Source: Pelomyxa schiedti
Lineage: Eukaryota > Evosea > Pelobiontida > Pelomyxidae
Direction: 5' to 3'
Length of the DNA stretch: 22,839 bases
Assembly: GCA_020536535.1 (NCBI GenBank)
Contig: JAHLWZ010001046.1
Span: forward strand, 2,851-25,689
The notes beneath the pieces were generated by a model. That model was not told the DNA's origin. It was given only the letters and a program-made list of their open reading frames with translations, and made no database searches. Shown in pieces: positions 8,859 to 19,154 of this stretch. A program made the position numbers and the translations under genes. Each line of letters opens with the position of its first letter. The first letter of the stretch is position 1.

Positions 8859-11267
8859 ATGCGTGCAACCCTATCGCGGCGAACGGATGCCCAACGAGTC
8901 GTACTGCTGTCGCGAGTGGTGTGGGACATTGTAGTCGAGCCCACGTGGGTGGCTCCGTGCAGCGACTCGCAGCCCCTAACACAAGACACCTGCGTGCAGA
9001 TCCTGCGGGTGGCCGAGGCCCTGTTCCCTCTGGTGCCCCGCGCCTGCCGCTCCGTGCTCGCCGCTGCGGCCCCCCAGGTGCGGGACACCCCCTGCCCCGG
9101 CGACGGCTACCGCTCCGTCTCCTACTTCGTGCTCGAGTGCGCCGCGATGGCCGCGGGTGGGGGCCGCCGCGCCGCCGCGGAGGGCGGCGAGGAGTGCAGC
9201 CCCGCACCCGCGAACCGCGAGGGATCAGGCAGGTGCGTGCGGTGGCTCCTGGCCCGCAGGCCGCCGGGGACCAGGAACGTCGGCAAAGAGTCGATGGTGG
9301 TGTGGTGGGGGCTGTGCGTGGGCGGCCACCTCGAAATGGCTCAGGAGTTCGTCGCGGGCGGTCGCGGGGGTGCAGCTGAGGATTTTGGCAATTGTGGGCC
9401 GGTGGCAGCTGAAACAACGACGAAAACAGAAACCGAAACCGAAACGGAAACGGAAACGAAAGCAACTGCAACAACAAAAAGAATAGTCAAGTGGTGGTGG
9501 GAAAGGTGTGGATTGTGTTGGTGTGCTGCTTGTGGTGGCTCAGTGGGGGAGGAAAACCTCATTGTTAGGGACGAAACCAAGAGAAACTATGCCGATCCTG
9601 TGATGCACAAGGCTACGCTTTTGACTTGTGTGTGCAGCGCTGGGCACCTTGGAGTGGCCAAGTGGATTGTAAAGAGGTTCCGCGTGAAGACGTGGGACTC
9701 GTGCGTGCCGTTTTTCGCTGCTGTCAGAGGTGGTCATCTGGAGGTGGCACAGTGGCTTGCCTGGCGCATTGATGTGAGATTGGCATCAAAAGTGTTGGTG
9801 GAACTTGACATCTACCAGGTTGCTGCGAGCAGTGGGAGTCTAAAGATGATTCAGTGGATCGAGGATGTGTTCCCCCATAAAAGGAATGATGAATATTACG
9901 CTGTGATGTCAGACTATCTGAATCGGTTTCTGGAAAGCAACAAGACCGCAAAAGAGGAAATTGAAGGGTGCAAATGGTTTTTAAATCAGTGCCCAGAGGT
10001 GGATTTGGATTTGGATTGGTTTAGCATCTCCCACAAAACAACTTTGCAATGGGTCATTCAAAACGGATTGACAAAACCATCAAAAGGAAAAGGTTGCTTG
10101 TGGAGTGCTTACCACGAAATCTGTGATCCAAGTCTTGTTGAGTGGCTCTTTGACAATTACGAGGAGCGCATTAATATGAAGTATGACGACGAATTTTGCC
10201 ATGTATTCTCAAACAAGAAGGATAGCGTTGCAGTGGTGAAGTGTATGTTGGAGAGGACCAAGGATGTTCCACCACGTGCCATCGAGCTTTCAATTGAGAG
10301 TGCTCTGGAGTATACAAACTTTGCTGTTGCGGACTGGCTGGAAGCTACATATCACCTCACGAAAAGACCAACAGAAAGAGAAGAAGGACCTGCCCGTTGC
10401 ATGAAGCAGCTTGTCCTGCATGATGTAGCCAGACTTAAACTGCAACCACTACGTGACTCTCCTGCGGCACTAAAATGGTTCCTGCGCCATGTCCCCGTGG
10501 GATCGATTGAGCGAGACGAGGCGATACAGGCAGTCCAGCGGTGCTTGAAACTTCGAGAAGTCAAGAAGGCACTGTTTTTGTTGGAGACATTTCACCTTCC
10601 GCGTGGCACCCAAACCCAAAGAATGTGGAACAAAGTGTTGAAATCTATTCCCGGAACCGACTTCTCCACAGCACCGCAGCTAGCCAAACTTGGTAATTTC
10701 ACAGAATCAGATATGGCTCAAATCCTTCCAGAGGCATTGTATTTTCACGATCTCAAGTGGTCAGTGCACTCCAGCAAAGTTCTGAAGTGGTTGATCGAGA
10801 GTTACAACGTTACTGCAGAACAAGTCAAAGCGAACGAAAATGTGATGTTGTCCACACTGATCACTAAATCCAAGACCGGTGCTGCTGAGTGGCTGATAAA
10901 AAAGTTCCACATCACATTGCCGGAGGTCAGTTACATTTTTTTTTAATTATTAGAATTATAATTAGAATTCTCTTTTATGCCTGATCCACCCAAAAAGGTT
11001 CTTGGGATGCACAAACCAGAGTATATTTCTGAAAGTGCCAGGCTGTCCACGTGGAGAATGTTGCTGAGAGTGTACCCGGAAATGACAGCAGACAATGTCA
11101 GAGAGTCCTTACTGTGGATTGCCACTGCCTCACCATGTAACATGGACCTCTCGATTCGGAAGCTTGGACTCACCAAGGAGGAGATTAAAACACACATCAC
11201 ACCGGAATGGCGTACAGGAAGTCCTGAAATCCAACTGTGGTATACCATCAAGAATTGCCTGCCTTGA
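8859..11267 (+). CDS. Ankyrin-like helical-repeat protein
   Basis: Two exons, 8859-10925 and 10998-11267, give 778 residues with one 72-bp intron. The body repeats degenerate units of the type GHLGVAKWIVKRF, GHLEVAQWLAW, GSLKMIQWIEDVF and GAAEWLIKKFHIT. This is the ankyrin-repeat second helix with a conserved Trp, as in large protist ankyrin families. Such repeats usually bind protein partners; no enzymatic domain is visible. The first 180 residues are GC-rich and non-repetitive, with a segment (VVWDIVVE ... LVPRACRSV) that faintly recalls an F-box, which I cannot confirm. A Glu-Thr run at about residues 191-200 comes from a GAAACN repeat. Base composition shifts from GC-rich at the 5' end to AT-richer after about 9.4 kb. 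Confidence 0.85.
9429..9458 (+). repeat. GAAACN hexanucleotide repeat coding for (Glu-Thr)5
   Basis: Five consecutive copies of GAAACC/GAAACG lie in exon 1 of the ankyrin-like gene and encode alternating Glu-Thr. The tract marks the junction between the GC-rich N-terminal part and the repeat body. Confidence 0.9.
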
Positions 11268-11972
11268 AGGGGAAAAAAATATTTTTTTGATTGAATTTTA
11301 CTTTAGGGTTGGTAAGGTGTGCTCGCAGTTCAACGCCGTTATTCGGATTCGGAAGCTTGCAGTCCTGCCGACAGAATCACAACCAAGAAGAACCCTGGGA
11401 ACACGGCCAAAATAAAATTTTGTCAACCTCCACCGTGAAAAGTAACTGGTTTCAGTGCCATCTAACACCATTCAATGTGGGTTACTCTGAGTTATGGGAG
11501 TGGATCGCCAAACAAAACTTTTTTCTCCCATGGGCTTATAACCCGGATCAGTGCCGACGAGGGATTGGTATGCAAGTCCTATGGAACACGTGGAATACGA
11601 ATCCCCTGAAGTTCTTTTTTTTTCTCCTTGTTGTTCGCTTCGCTCGCATAAGACCCATCCAAATCAGCCAGATACATTAGCGTAGACCATCACGTAGTGT
11701 GAAACACGGCGTGATAATTGCGGTTTGATCGGAGGTTGCGCGAGGTCGCGTTGAGTCTTTCGTCTAACGGAAACATGTTTTCCGCTGCTTGGCTTTTTCA
11801 AAGAATGCTAAGAAAGTGTGAAACTGCGGTTTAACAAAGAAAAACAAACAAAGATTAAGAAAAATTAAAAAAAAATACACAAGGCAACAGTGCTGCGCGG
11901 AGAGATCGCCAACGACAACAGCAACCATCGAAGACGACACAACACCCGACCCACAATTTTGTTGCGTAACCA
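11268..11972. other. 705-bp stretch without a recognised gene
   Basis: This lies between the ankyrin-like stop and the Ras start. AATAAA at 11411-11416 is a candidate poly(A) signal for the ankyrin-like gene. An open frame over 11291-11680 has no ATG at its start and ends in a poly-Phe/T-rich run; it contains Trp-rich sequence (GYSELWEWIAKQNF) but matches no family I know. A 14-bp string, gattcggaagcttg, occur both here (11346-11359) and in the last ankyrin exon (11153-11166). The final 150 bp before the Ras ATG is A-rich, as expected for a leader. Confidence 0.5.
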
Positions 11973-13019
11973 ATGTCCACCAAGAAAGGAGGTCGCGGGC
12001 GATCGGAGAGCGACGCTGCCGCCGCGGCTGCCGCACACACGTCGGCCGCGCACTCGTCAACATTGTCGTCAACTACTGAACCAACGGAAGGTGGTGTTGT
12101 ACAAACTGACGATGACGGCAAAAAGTTTGATAACTACAAAGTTGTGCTGATAGGTTTCTGACTTTTTTTTTTAAAAAAAACCAAACCCACTCAAACTGCG
12201 AACACAAATGGCACAAAACAAGAAAGCTCTTAATTAATAATATACTGATTGCGTTAAAAGGAGAGGGAGGTGTTGGGAAAAGCGCTATGACTATTGTCTT
12301 CACTCAAGACATGTTTATAACTGGTATGTGAAAGCAAATCACACTAGCTCAACACTAACACCCTTTAGAGTATGATCCCACAATTGAGAATGTCTATCAA
12401 AAAAATATCACTGTTGATGAACAAATTTGCGTTTTGGGTATTTTCCTTTTAGATTAGTTTCCAAATATAACCCGCCAAAGATATTCTTGACACAGCTGGT
12501 CAAGAAGAATTCAGCTCCATGGTACTGCCTTCTTTTTCTTGAACTATCACTTCTTACGTAATATGTAGCGGGAGGCCTATTTCAGACAAGGACACGGATT
12601 CCTTCTAGTCTGGAGTGTTATTGATAGGTTCAGCTTTACAGCAGCAGCCGAGTCCTACAAAAAGATTTTGAGAGTGAAGGAAAGCGAATCTTACCCAATT
12701 GTATTTTGCGCAAACAAGGCGGACATGACTGCAACACGCTGTGTAACGCAAGCGGAAGGAGAGGCCTTCGCGAAGAATTCCGGAAACTGTCCTTACTATG
12801 AGGTAGTTCCCCTGTTATTTCCGCAGCATTTTGTTTATTTTGAAACACCAGACCTCCGCCAAATTGCGTCAGAATATTGATGCTGTGTTCTACCAGCTCG
12901 TGAGAGAAATGCGCAAATATACATCCGGACACACGGACCTTGTTGCTGATGGTGAGAGCCGGCCGGAGTATGTCAGCAAGAAACAAAAGAAAAAACGAGG
13001 AAAGTGTGCCTTCCTGTGA
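11973..13019 (+). CDS. Ras-like small GTPase with N-terminal extension and CAAX box
   Basis: Six exons: 11973-12153, 12261-12323, 12369-12437, 12481-12521, 12569-12802, 12852-13019 (251 residues). All G motifs are present: P-loop GEGGVGKS (about 61-68), switch I EYDPTIENVY, switch II DTAGQEEF, NKAD and ETSAK. The effector loop EYDPTIE is Ras/Rap-type. The C-terminus is a polybasic stretch followed by CAFL; Leu at the last position favours geranylgeranylation and membrane attachment. About 55 residues rich in Ala, Ser and Thr precede the G domain, longer than in most Ras proteins. Gly at the oncogenic position-12 equivalent and Gln at the position-61 equivalent (DTAGQ) are both retained, so normal GTP hydrolysis is expected. 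Introns interrupt the P-loop and switch regions. Confidence 0.95.
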
Positions 13020-13257
13020 GAACCCTGCCTATTGCGAGCATTTTGTTTTTATATGTGGGAAAAAACGTTTTATACAAAAAGTAGCTTCACTACTGGGGGA
13101 AATACTCCCCCCCCAATAGAAAGTATTGCTGTTTGAGGTTCTATCCTATTCCAGTCTTCTGCTGCCAAAAGGTCCCTGTAACACTCCCTCTCAGCCCAAT
13201 CAAGATCCGTAAAACAAAAAATTAAATCAAAAAAAAAACGAACTTTGCACCTGATCA

Positions 13258-15459
13258 ATGCATCAGCCACGACCACCGCCTGACAATGCTGTGTGTTGAC
13301 AGCAAATAAATAAACATATTATCTGTCGACTTCTCACAAGACTTGTTTGTTTTTCTCTGGGTTTTTTTTTCCCCTTTGGGCACAACGTGAAGCCTACGCC
13401 GTTGCTTCAACAGAACCAGCAATTGATGCAGTTGGTGCAACAACTGCGGCAGCAAAATCAGCAGCAAGTTGGGTGTGCTTGGTTTTGCATGTGCTTGTTT
13501 CGTTGTTTGCCCTGCCTCCTAAGGCATTCAATTTGATGGGGTCTAACTCACGCTTCCAAGGCAGCAGAGATTGCCAACACAAAGAGTAAACTTGCTGCTG
13601 AAGAAGCCAGGGCTTTGGAGGTACTAAAAATTGGCCAACCTATCAAACAATGAATAGCAAACAGTAACTAATATGATCACATATTGTAGCTGGAGAAGTT
13701 GATGGAACCTGCAATGCGAGCCTGGGGTCTGTGCAAACAAAAACTTGAAAAAGACACAAAAGTACAAAGGCCACTCTTTAACATTTGCATTTAATATTTT
13801 GTTGAAAGGACTTCCAAACCAAATTGCGAGAGCAAGAAATGAATTTTCGTAGTATTATTTCAACACTCGAATCACAGTTAAGCAGTGTCCGGTCACATGA
13901 AGAAGCTTTGAAAACTAAGTAACAATCACATTTTTTTTTTACATAACTTCCTGAAAACCAAAGGAATGAGCAACTTACCGCACAATTATCACAAATATCA
14001 GCAGAAAGGGATAACTTGCAAAAGGTATTTCTTGTTTATTTTTGCGTTCTCCAATTTTCTTAAGACTGTGGAAAGTCTTTCTTCCCAAGTTATCAAGCTG
14101 GAGACAGATGTGTGTAGATACAAAAGGGAATGTAACCCACGTGCTGATGAAGCGAGGGTTGGAAAACCAACCAGTCAAAATATAGATGTGTGTTATCCTT
14201 TACTCACAATTTGTGAGGCTTAACTTTTATAGAATGTATTACTGACCAAGTCAAGCACTCAATCAGTAAACCTCCAAGCATCTACACTTGCTCTGTTTCC
14301 TAAAGCTACTTCTCCACCCCAAGACAACTCTTTTTCAATATCGGCTCCCACACTTTCAACTTCTGCTTTTCCATCTGCCTCACCCACACCAAACTATTCA
14401 TTCCCCCCAACACCCACTGCTTCCCCCACAAAAGTAAACTCACTTCTTCTTACACCGAAATCCCCCTCCGGCACTGTAAATATAAAAGACACCACCTTCC
14501 CTGGAGCTGAAGTTACCAAAAGTTCTCCAAAGAGCACCCCAGAATATTCTCCAACGCCACCTTCACCTCCGGCGCCACCACCACCGCCTCCTCCCCCTCC
14601 TCATGTAGCACCAGCACCATTTTTGCACCCGCCAGAATCTCCAGTTATACTATCCACCACTTCAACACCCACTAAGCCAGCGTCAGCCGCGGTACCTGAC
14701 ACAGCAGATGAAGATACAAAGCGCGAGGGCTGCACAAAAACTCCAGCACAGGTATGATGCCTTATTTGGTCTAATAACTTGCTCATTAAAATGGAAGCTC
14801 CGACATCTGCTTGGTCTTTTGATAAAAGATTCTGATCAGATACCACAAACCCCCGATAATCAGCAGCATTGTATCACCCTCTTCATGGAGAAATTTGCCA
14901 AGTAAGGTCATTTTATTTACTGTGTTACTGACGGTCCAAGAAACTTCTCTGCTCTGGAGAACCTGATCCTCCAGTACCCTTTCCTAGTTAGGGAGCACCC
15001 ACAGCAGCCAGTTACATGCTTCAAGAAGATGTCAGCATGGGAAACAGCACTTTTTGCGGAGATGAAACCAGTTGATGCGGCCAACCTCAGGAAAGCAAAA
15101 TCAATAGAAATAACAAGGACAGCACCAGCAGAGGTTCCCGGTATGGGCAACATCCATGCTAACACCCAAAACCAAAATCTCACAATTATTTTATCCAGAA
15201 CTGGCAAAAAGAATAGCAGCACTTATCAAAAGCAAGCAAACTGCACAAGCAATACAAAAGAAGCAAGCGAACACAGGCCAAGTGTTTGGCTCTGTCCTTG
15301 AAGACATTCGCCGCCGTGGCCAAGCTGAAGAACTCAAACGGCAGGCTGCAATGCAGGTTTGTTGGATTTTCCCCTTTCTAGTGAATATATTTACAACTTA
15401 ATACCAATAACCTGTGCCTTTAGAGAACTGTGTCAGCAGACGAGGATGGCGACATTTGA
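13258..15459 (+). CDS. Coiled-coil / poly-proline protein of unknown family
   Basis: Twelve exons in phase: 13258-13290, 13393-13467, 13561-13620, 13690-13761, 13809-13918, 13964-14024, 14065-14109, 14233-14751, 14798-14901, 14941-15140, 15199-15356, 15424-15459 (490 residues). A short Gln-rich start leads to a coiled coil (about 37-152). A Ser/Thr/Pro-rich region with a run of ten prolines (about 153-325) follows, then a helical C-terminal domain (about 326-479; ALENLILQYPFLVREHP, KMSAWETALFAEM) and an acidic tail. The layout resembles actin regulators, because poly-Pro can bind profilin or SH3/WW domains, but I recognise no FH2 or perfect WH2 (VLEDIRRRG has the wrong spacing). The first exon is uncertain: AATAAATAAA lies just after it, so the gene may start near 13393. 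Confidence 0.75.
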
Positions 15460-15554
15460 TTTTTTTTCAATTAATAGAACTTACCGTTTTTGTGCTTTTT
15501 CCATCTCAGATTTTATTGTTGACTTCTTCTATTCGACTTTTTTTTCGGACTTTG

Positions 15555-18006
15555 ATGGTTGTTCGGGGGATTGGCTTTGTTGCGAGTGTCGTGGACCACG
15601 GTGGCAGTAGTTCCCTGCATGACCAATTGGTTTTGTGTTCTTCAACCACAACATGTTCACTAAGAAATGATATGACGGCACCAGGTGGAGGAGCTTCGTG
15701 TCTCTTTGTCGAGATTAAGAGGAGGCGGAAATGCGACCATGAAGAATATTACTTTGGCGCTTGGTGACTCTTTGTTGGTTGTCACATGTGTTTGTGTTGG
15801 AGATCCTGCGTATATCGATGAAACTACGTTTCTGGCATTAGATTCGGTAATGATTGACGTAGAATACTTTGATTTTGTTTGCAGCCACTCTTTCCTCTAA
15901 AAGTCTGATAGAATTGCAAATTAGACTTTCCAGTGTGGTGTGAAGAAGTCCTAGCTGATCCCATTGGGGGATCTAGCAGGCTTGCTGGGGCTTGGTCTTT
16001 CCTACTACTTAAGGTATGATTGTTTTGCATAATAATATGCTCACACCATAAAAGGGAACACGAGTTGTGGTAGGTAAAGATGCTCTTGGTATGCACAGCC
16101 TCTTGTTTGGTCTGCCACAACAACGAACCGAGTCAGGGTAAGTATAAAAGAATCAAATTGAACCTGAGATTTAAAGATGTAACCCACTACTGTGCATTAC
16201 TTCTGTGGCACCGGCACTTCCCACAGCTTCACAATCCATGTTTCACTTGTGGTCTTGGAAAGAAATACCAACCTATGGAATCTTTTCCATGGATCTTAGA
16301 AATATTGTACCACCAGGAGCTGTGTTGTCGTCTCCAAATGCTCACGATTCCATTTCAAACACAACCAGTACTACCACAACCTCAACCACACATCCAGAAA
16401 TTACCCCAACTGAACCAGTACTCACTGTGGATTTGAAGTATTTCCAGTGCCTTTACTACGAAACTGGTTCGTCACCTCACATTGCTCATGTAAGATACCT
16501 AAGCATTCCATCAACCTAACATACACAGTATTCAACCTTTTTTGGCTCTAGAACACCTGAACACCTGGAACCAACATCTACAGAAAATCCCCTTGACACG
16601 GTTCTATTGTCTGTGTTCTGACCCTTCTTTATTCACATCAAATCAGGATTTTGTGCAAGGCCTTCTTACTTCCTTAATCGCAGCAGTATCCAGTTGTTTG
16701 GCTCATGTGGATTTAGTATCTCCCAAACTACCATCAACAAGTGCAGCCAATACTCCAAGAATTGCTATGCTATTTAGTGGTGGTGTTGACTCGAGTGTTG
16801 TAGCAGCATTGCTTGATCGGTACCCTGTTGATTTCTTCCATTTCCATTTCTCAGATTTGAAGATGCTTGCCTCCAGGTGAATCTGTAGAATTGATCAATG
16901 TCGCGTTTGGAGAGGATGCTCCTGATAGGTTCTTATCATAAAAAGTTGTAAAAGTTGTCACTTCATCAGACAAACTGGTCTACATTCTCTTGAAGAGTTA
17001 AGGGCGATTTCCAAGCGAAATTGGATCTTTGTTAAAGTCTTCCCCTCATTTTTTTTTTTGAAGAGTGATGAATAACAGGTGGACATCACTCAAGAAGAAA
17101 TGCAACAGGTTTTACCGCAAGTTGTACACCTCTCACACCCAAATTCTACTATCATGGACGCCTGTATATCTGCAGCAATTTGGTTTGGAGCACGTGGTAT
17201 TGGTATGAACGCTGTTACAGAAAGAAAACCTCCTTATAAAAACAAGGTACTGTTCAGGACACTGACGGAAATGAGATTCGTAATCTCCCCAAGTCCTGTA
17301 ACAAAAATAATTTTTTCCGCAGCCTACACGTCCAAATGCACCACGCTATTTCTGGGACAAGGCTCTGACGAACAATTTGCAGGTACCTGCCATCCCAACC
17401 TTCAATAACTTGTTGATTTGATAATTCTAGGCTACAGCAGGCATCGTGGAGCATTCCAGAGAGCAGGCTGGAAAGCCTTGAATGAAGAAATGCAAAAAGA
17501 CTTTAATAGATTGTGGACAAGAAATTTTGGTTTTGCCCATTAACTGGGATTATGCCTGCTTCTCACGCCCAAGACAGGTAGGGATGACAGAATTCTGTCT
17601 TTTCACGGAAAAGATGTATATCTGCCCTTCCTTGTATGCATTTTCTTGACTCTCAGAGTGAGCCTCTTTTAGTCTAATATTCACCAGGACCCAAATGTTG
17701 TCCGTTACGTCAACTCACTTCCGCTGTGGCAAGTGTGTGACGTACGGCTGCCCCCAGGAACAGGTGACAAAAGAATTCTAAGAGAGGTACCTCAACAACC
17801 TCACCGCTCCCACCCAACTCACGAGAATAAAGGTGGCCCGGCAACTGGGCCTCACTGACAGCGCTAGGGCAGTCAAAAGAGCAATACAATTCGGTTCCCG
17901 AATTTCCAAGAGGTTCAAAGAAGCTCTCCACATGTCATGCAAGAACTCCCGCACCTGTGGCAAAGATGCCTTTGTCCTCGACGAGAGACCACCCGATGAC
18001 GAGTGA
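15555..18006 (+). CDS. Asparagine synthetase domain-containing protein (ASNSD1 type)
   Basis: About fourteen exons. Clear ones are 15555-15629, 15685-?, ~15925-16013, 16055-16137, 16177-16489, 16529-16612, 16647-16819, 16863-16928, 16970-17036, 17079-17382, 17431-17529, 17578-17633, 17688-17786 and 17833-18006. The product aligns with ASNSD1: GAWSF and LGMHSLLFG in the glutaminase-like half, the ATP-pyrophosphatase loop LFSGGVDSS, ARGIG, GQGSDEQFAGYSRHRGAFQ, FLDPNVV, LPPGTGDK and the C-terminal QFGSRISK. The N-terminus reads MVVRGIGFVAS, lacking the Cys2 nucleophile of class-II amidotransferases, so glutamine hydrolysis is doubtful. The exon 2 to exon 3 junction is unresolved. The segment 17247-17322 looks like an intron but must be translated, or only partly removed, to keep frame. 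Cellular role is poorly known for the family. Confidence 0.88.
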
Positions 18007-18081
18007 ATCGTCTCCTCCCCCATTAATGGGTTTTAAATAACCTCGAGGTGATACGACCCCCGGTTTCATAGAACGACAACA

Positions 18082-18087
18082 AATAAA
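18082..18087 (+). promoter_or_regulatory. Candidate AATAAA polyadenylation signal of the ASNSD1-type gene
   Basis: AATAAA lies 75 nt past the stop at 18006 and 20 nt before the next ATG at 18107. If used, the mRNA end would overlap the start of the downstream BRCT gene. Function is inferred from motif and position only. Confidence 0.4.
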
Positions 18088-18106
18088 CAAAACCAAAGCC
18101 ATAAAA

Positions 18107-19128
18107 ATGATGCACGGACCAGGGTGTTCAGCTGAGAGGCTGGACTTGCCATACAGTCACGGATCAGTACGTACCCATCATCTTCACTAGCTGGACCGTG
18201 TTTTGTTCGTTAGTTAGTTTGTCACGAGTCGTTGTCAGTTGAGTGACTCTACCTGTCAAACAAAAGGGGAGGAGAGGAATTAGGCAGGAACCGGGGGAAG
18301 GCAAAGGGAAGAAGGGACCCGAGGATGGGATATTCTGGGGTTGCTCTTTTTACTTTGAGGGCTACACTGACAATGTATCCGCGTATCATTTGAGGAAGCT
18401 GGTGTTATCGAATGGTGGCTCTGTGCAGTACGAATCCTATTCTAATATTACTTACTTATTTTATTATTTTTTTTGTTTTCCAAGTGTGTACACTGATACC
18501 TTTCCCTCTCTTGTTTTTACCCCTTTTTTTTTGTTTTGTTAAGAATCACACCACTACCAGGAGGTGGTTCAGTAAGAGCTTGGTGTCACACGTGATATGC
18601 ACTGGAATGTCAGCATCCAAAATGCACAAAATCATATCATCATCCCCCAGTGCCAGAAGCAGAGCCTGTGGACCAGTTATGGTTACACCTGGGTGGATTT
18701 TAGCCTCATGCAAAGCTGGTGCTCTTGCCCCTCTATGGGACTACAGGCCCGAAATTCTCGGCTGTGAAAACCGTGATGATACTAACTCACAAGAACCACC
18801 ACCCCAACCCTTATCAACACAATCAAACACCACAACCACAACCACATTCCCACAGGCTTCTTTTTCCTCCGGAGGTTCAAACTACCCTCTGTGCTCTGAA
18901 CTGGAACTAGCCACAGCTTCATTCTATTCATCACTGCCTCAACACCCCACTACACCTTCAACACCCACTCCTTCTGTTGTACTTGTTACAAGCTTTACAC
19001 GTAGTTCCGAGGAGAAGACGTGCAACAAATTCTTTGCTCAGCCCCTTGACAATGAACCCCGGAAACACTCAAGCCAACCACTGCTCACAAAATCACTTTC
19101 TGTAGCACAATCAATTCTAAAAATTTGA
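18107..19128 (+). CDS. REV1-like BRCT domain protein without a polymerase domain
   Basis: Three exons, 18107-18166, 18267-18427 and 18561-19128, give 262 residues. A basic N-terminus leads into a BRCT domain whose first half (GCSFYFEGYTDN, HLRKLVLSNGG) is the hallmark of the REV1 BRCT. The second half is VSHVICTG ... VTPGWILASCKAG, with the conserved Trp. Joining at ccactaccag keeps the same spacing as human REV1 between the GG and THIIAT-like motifs. REV1 BRCT binds PCNA and 5'-phosphorylated primer ends during translesion synthesis. After the domain there are only about 120 low-complexity residues rich in Ser, Thr, Pro and Gln, then TGA. The DinB polymerase, little-finger and C-terminal domains of REV1 are absent, and the next gene runs in the opposite direction 21 bp away. 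Confidence 0.88.
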
Positions 19129-19148
19129 TACAATCAACACTTTTCCTC

Positions 19149-19154
19149 TTTATT
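19149..19154 (-). promoter_or_regulatory. AATAAA overlapping the phosphatase stop codon
   Basis: On the minus strand the terminal codons AAA TAA run into AATAAAG, so a poly(A) signal overlaps the stop codon itself. Cleavage 10-30 nt downstream would fall at or inside the end of the convergent BRCT coding region. Confidence 0.5.

Noticed and set aside
8794-9477. Minus-strand Arg/Pro-rich frame continuing upstream of the TRIM-like ATG
   Set aside because: It overlaps the divergent ankyrin-like gene, has a low-complexity Arg/Pro/Gly composition from GC-rich DNA, and the Met at 8793 directly precedes the RING.
13020-13257. Minus-strand peptide DLDWAERECYRDLLAAEDW in the gap after the Ras gene
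   Set aside because: Protein-like, but no clean start, splice partners or family match; too short to support as a gene.
15260-15340. WH2 actin-binding motif in the coiled-coil/poly-proline protein
   Set aside because: VLEDIRRRGQAEELK has one extra residue before the Gly and two more before the LK compared with the WH2 pattern.
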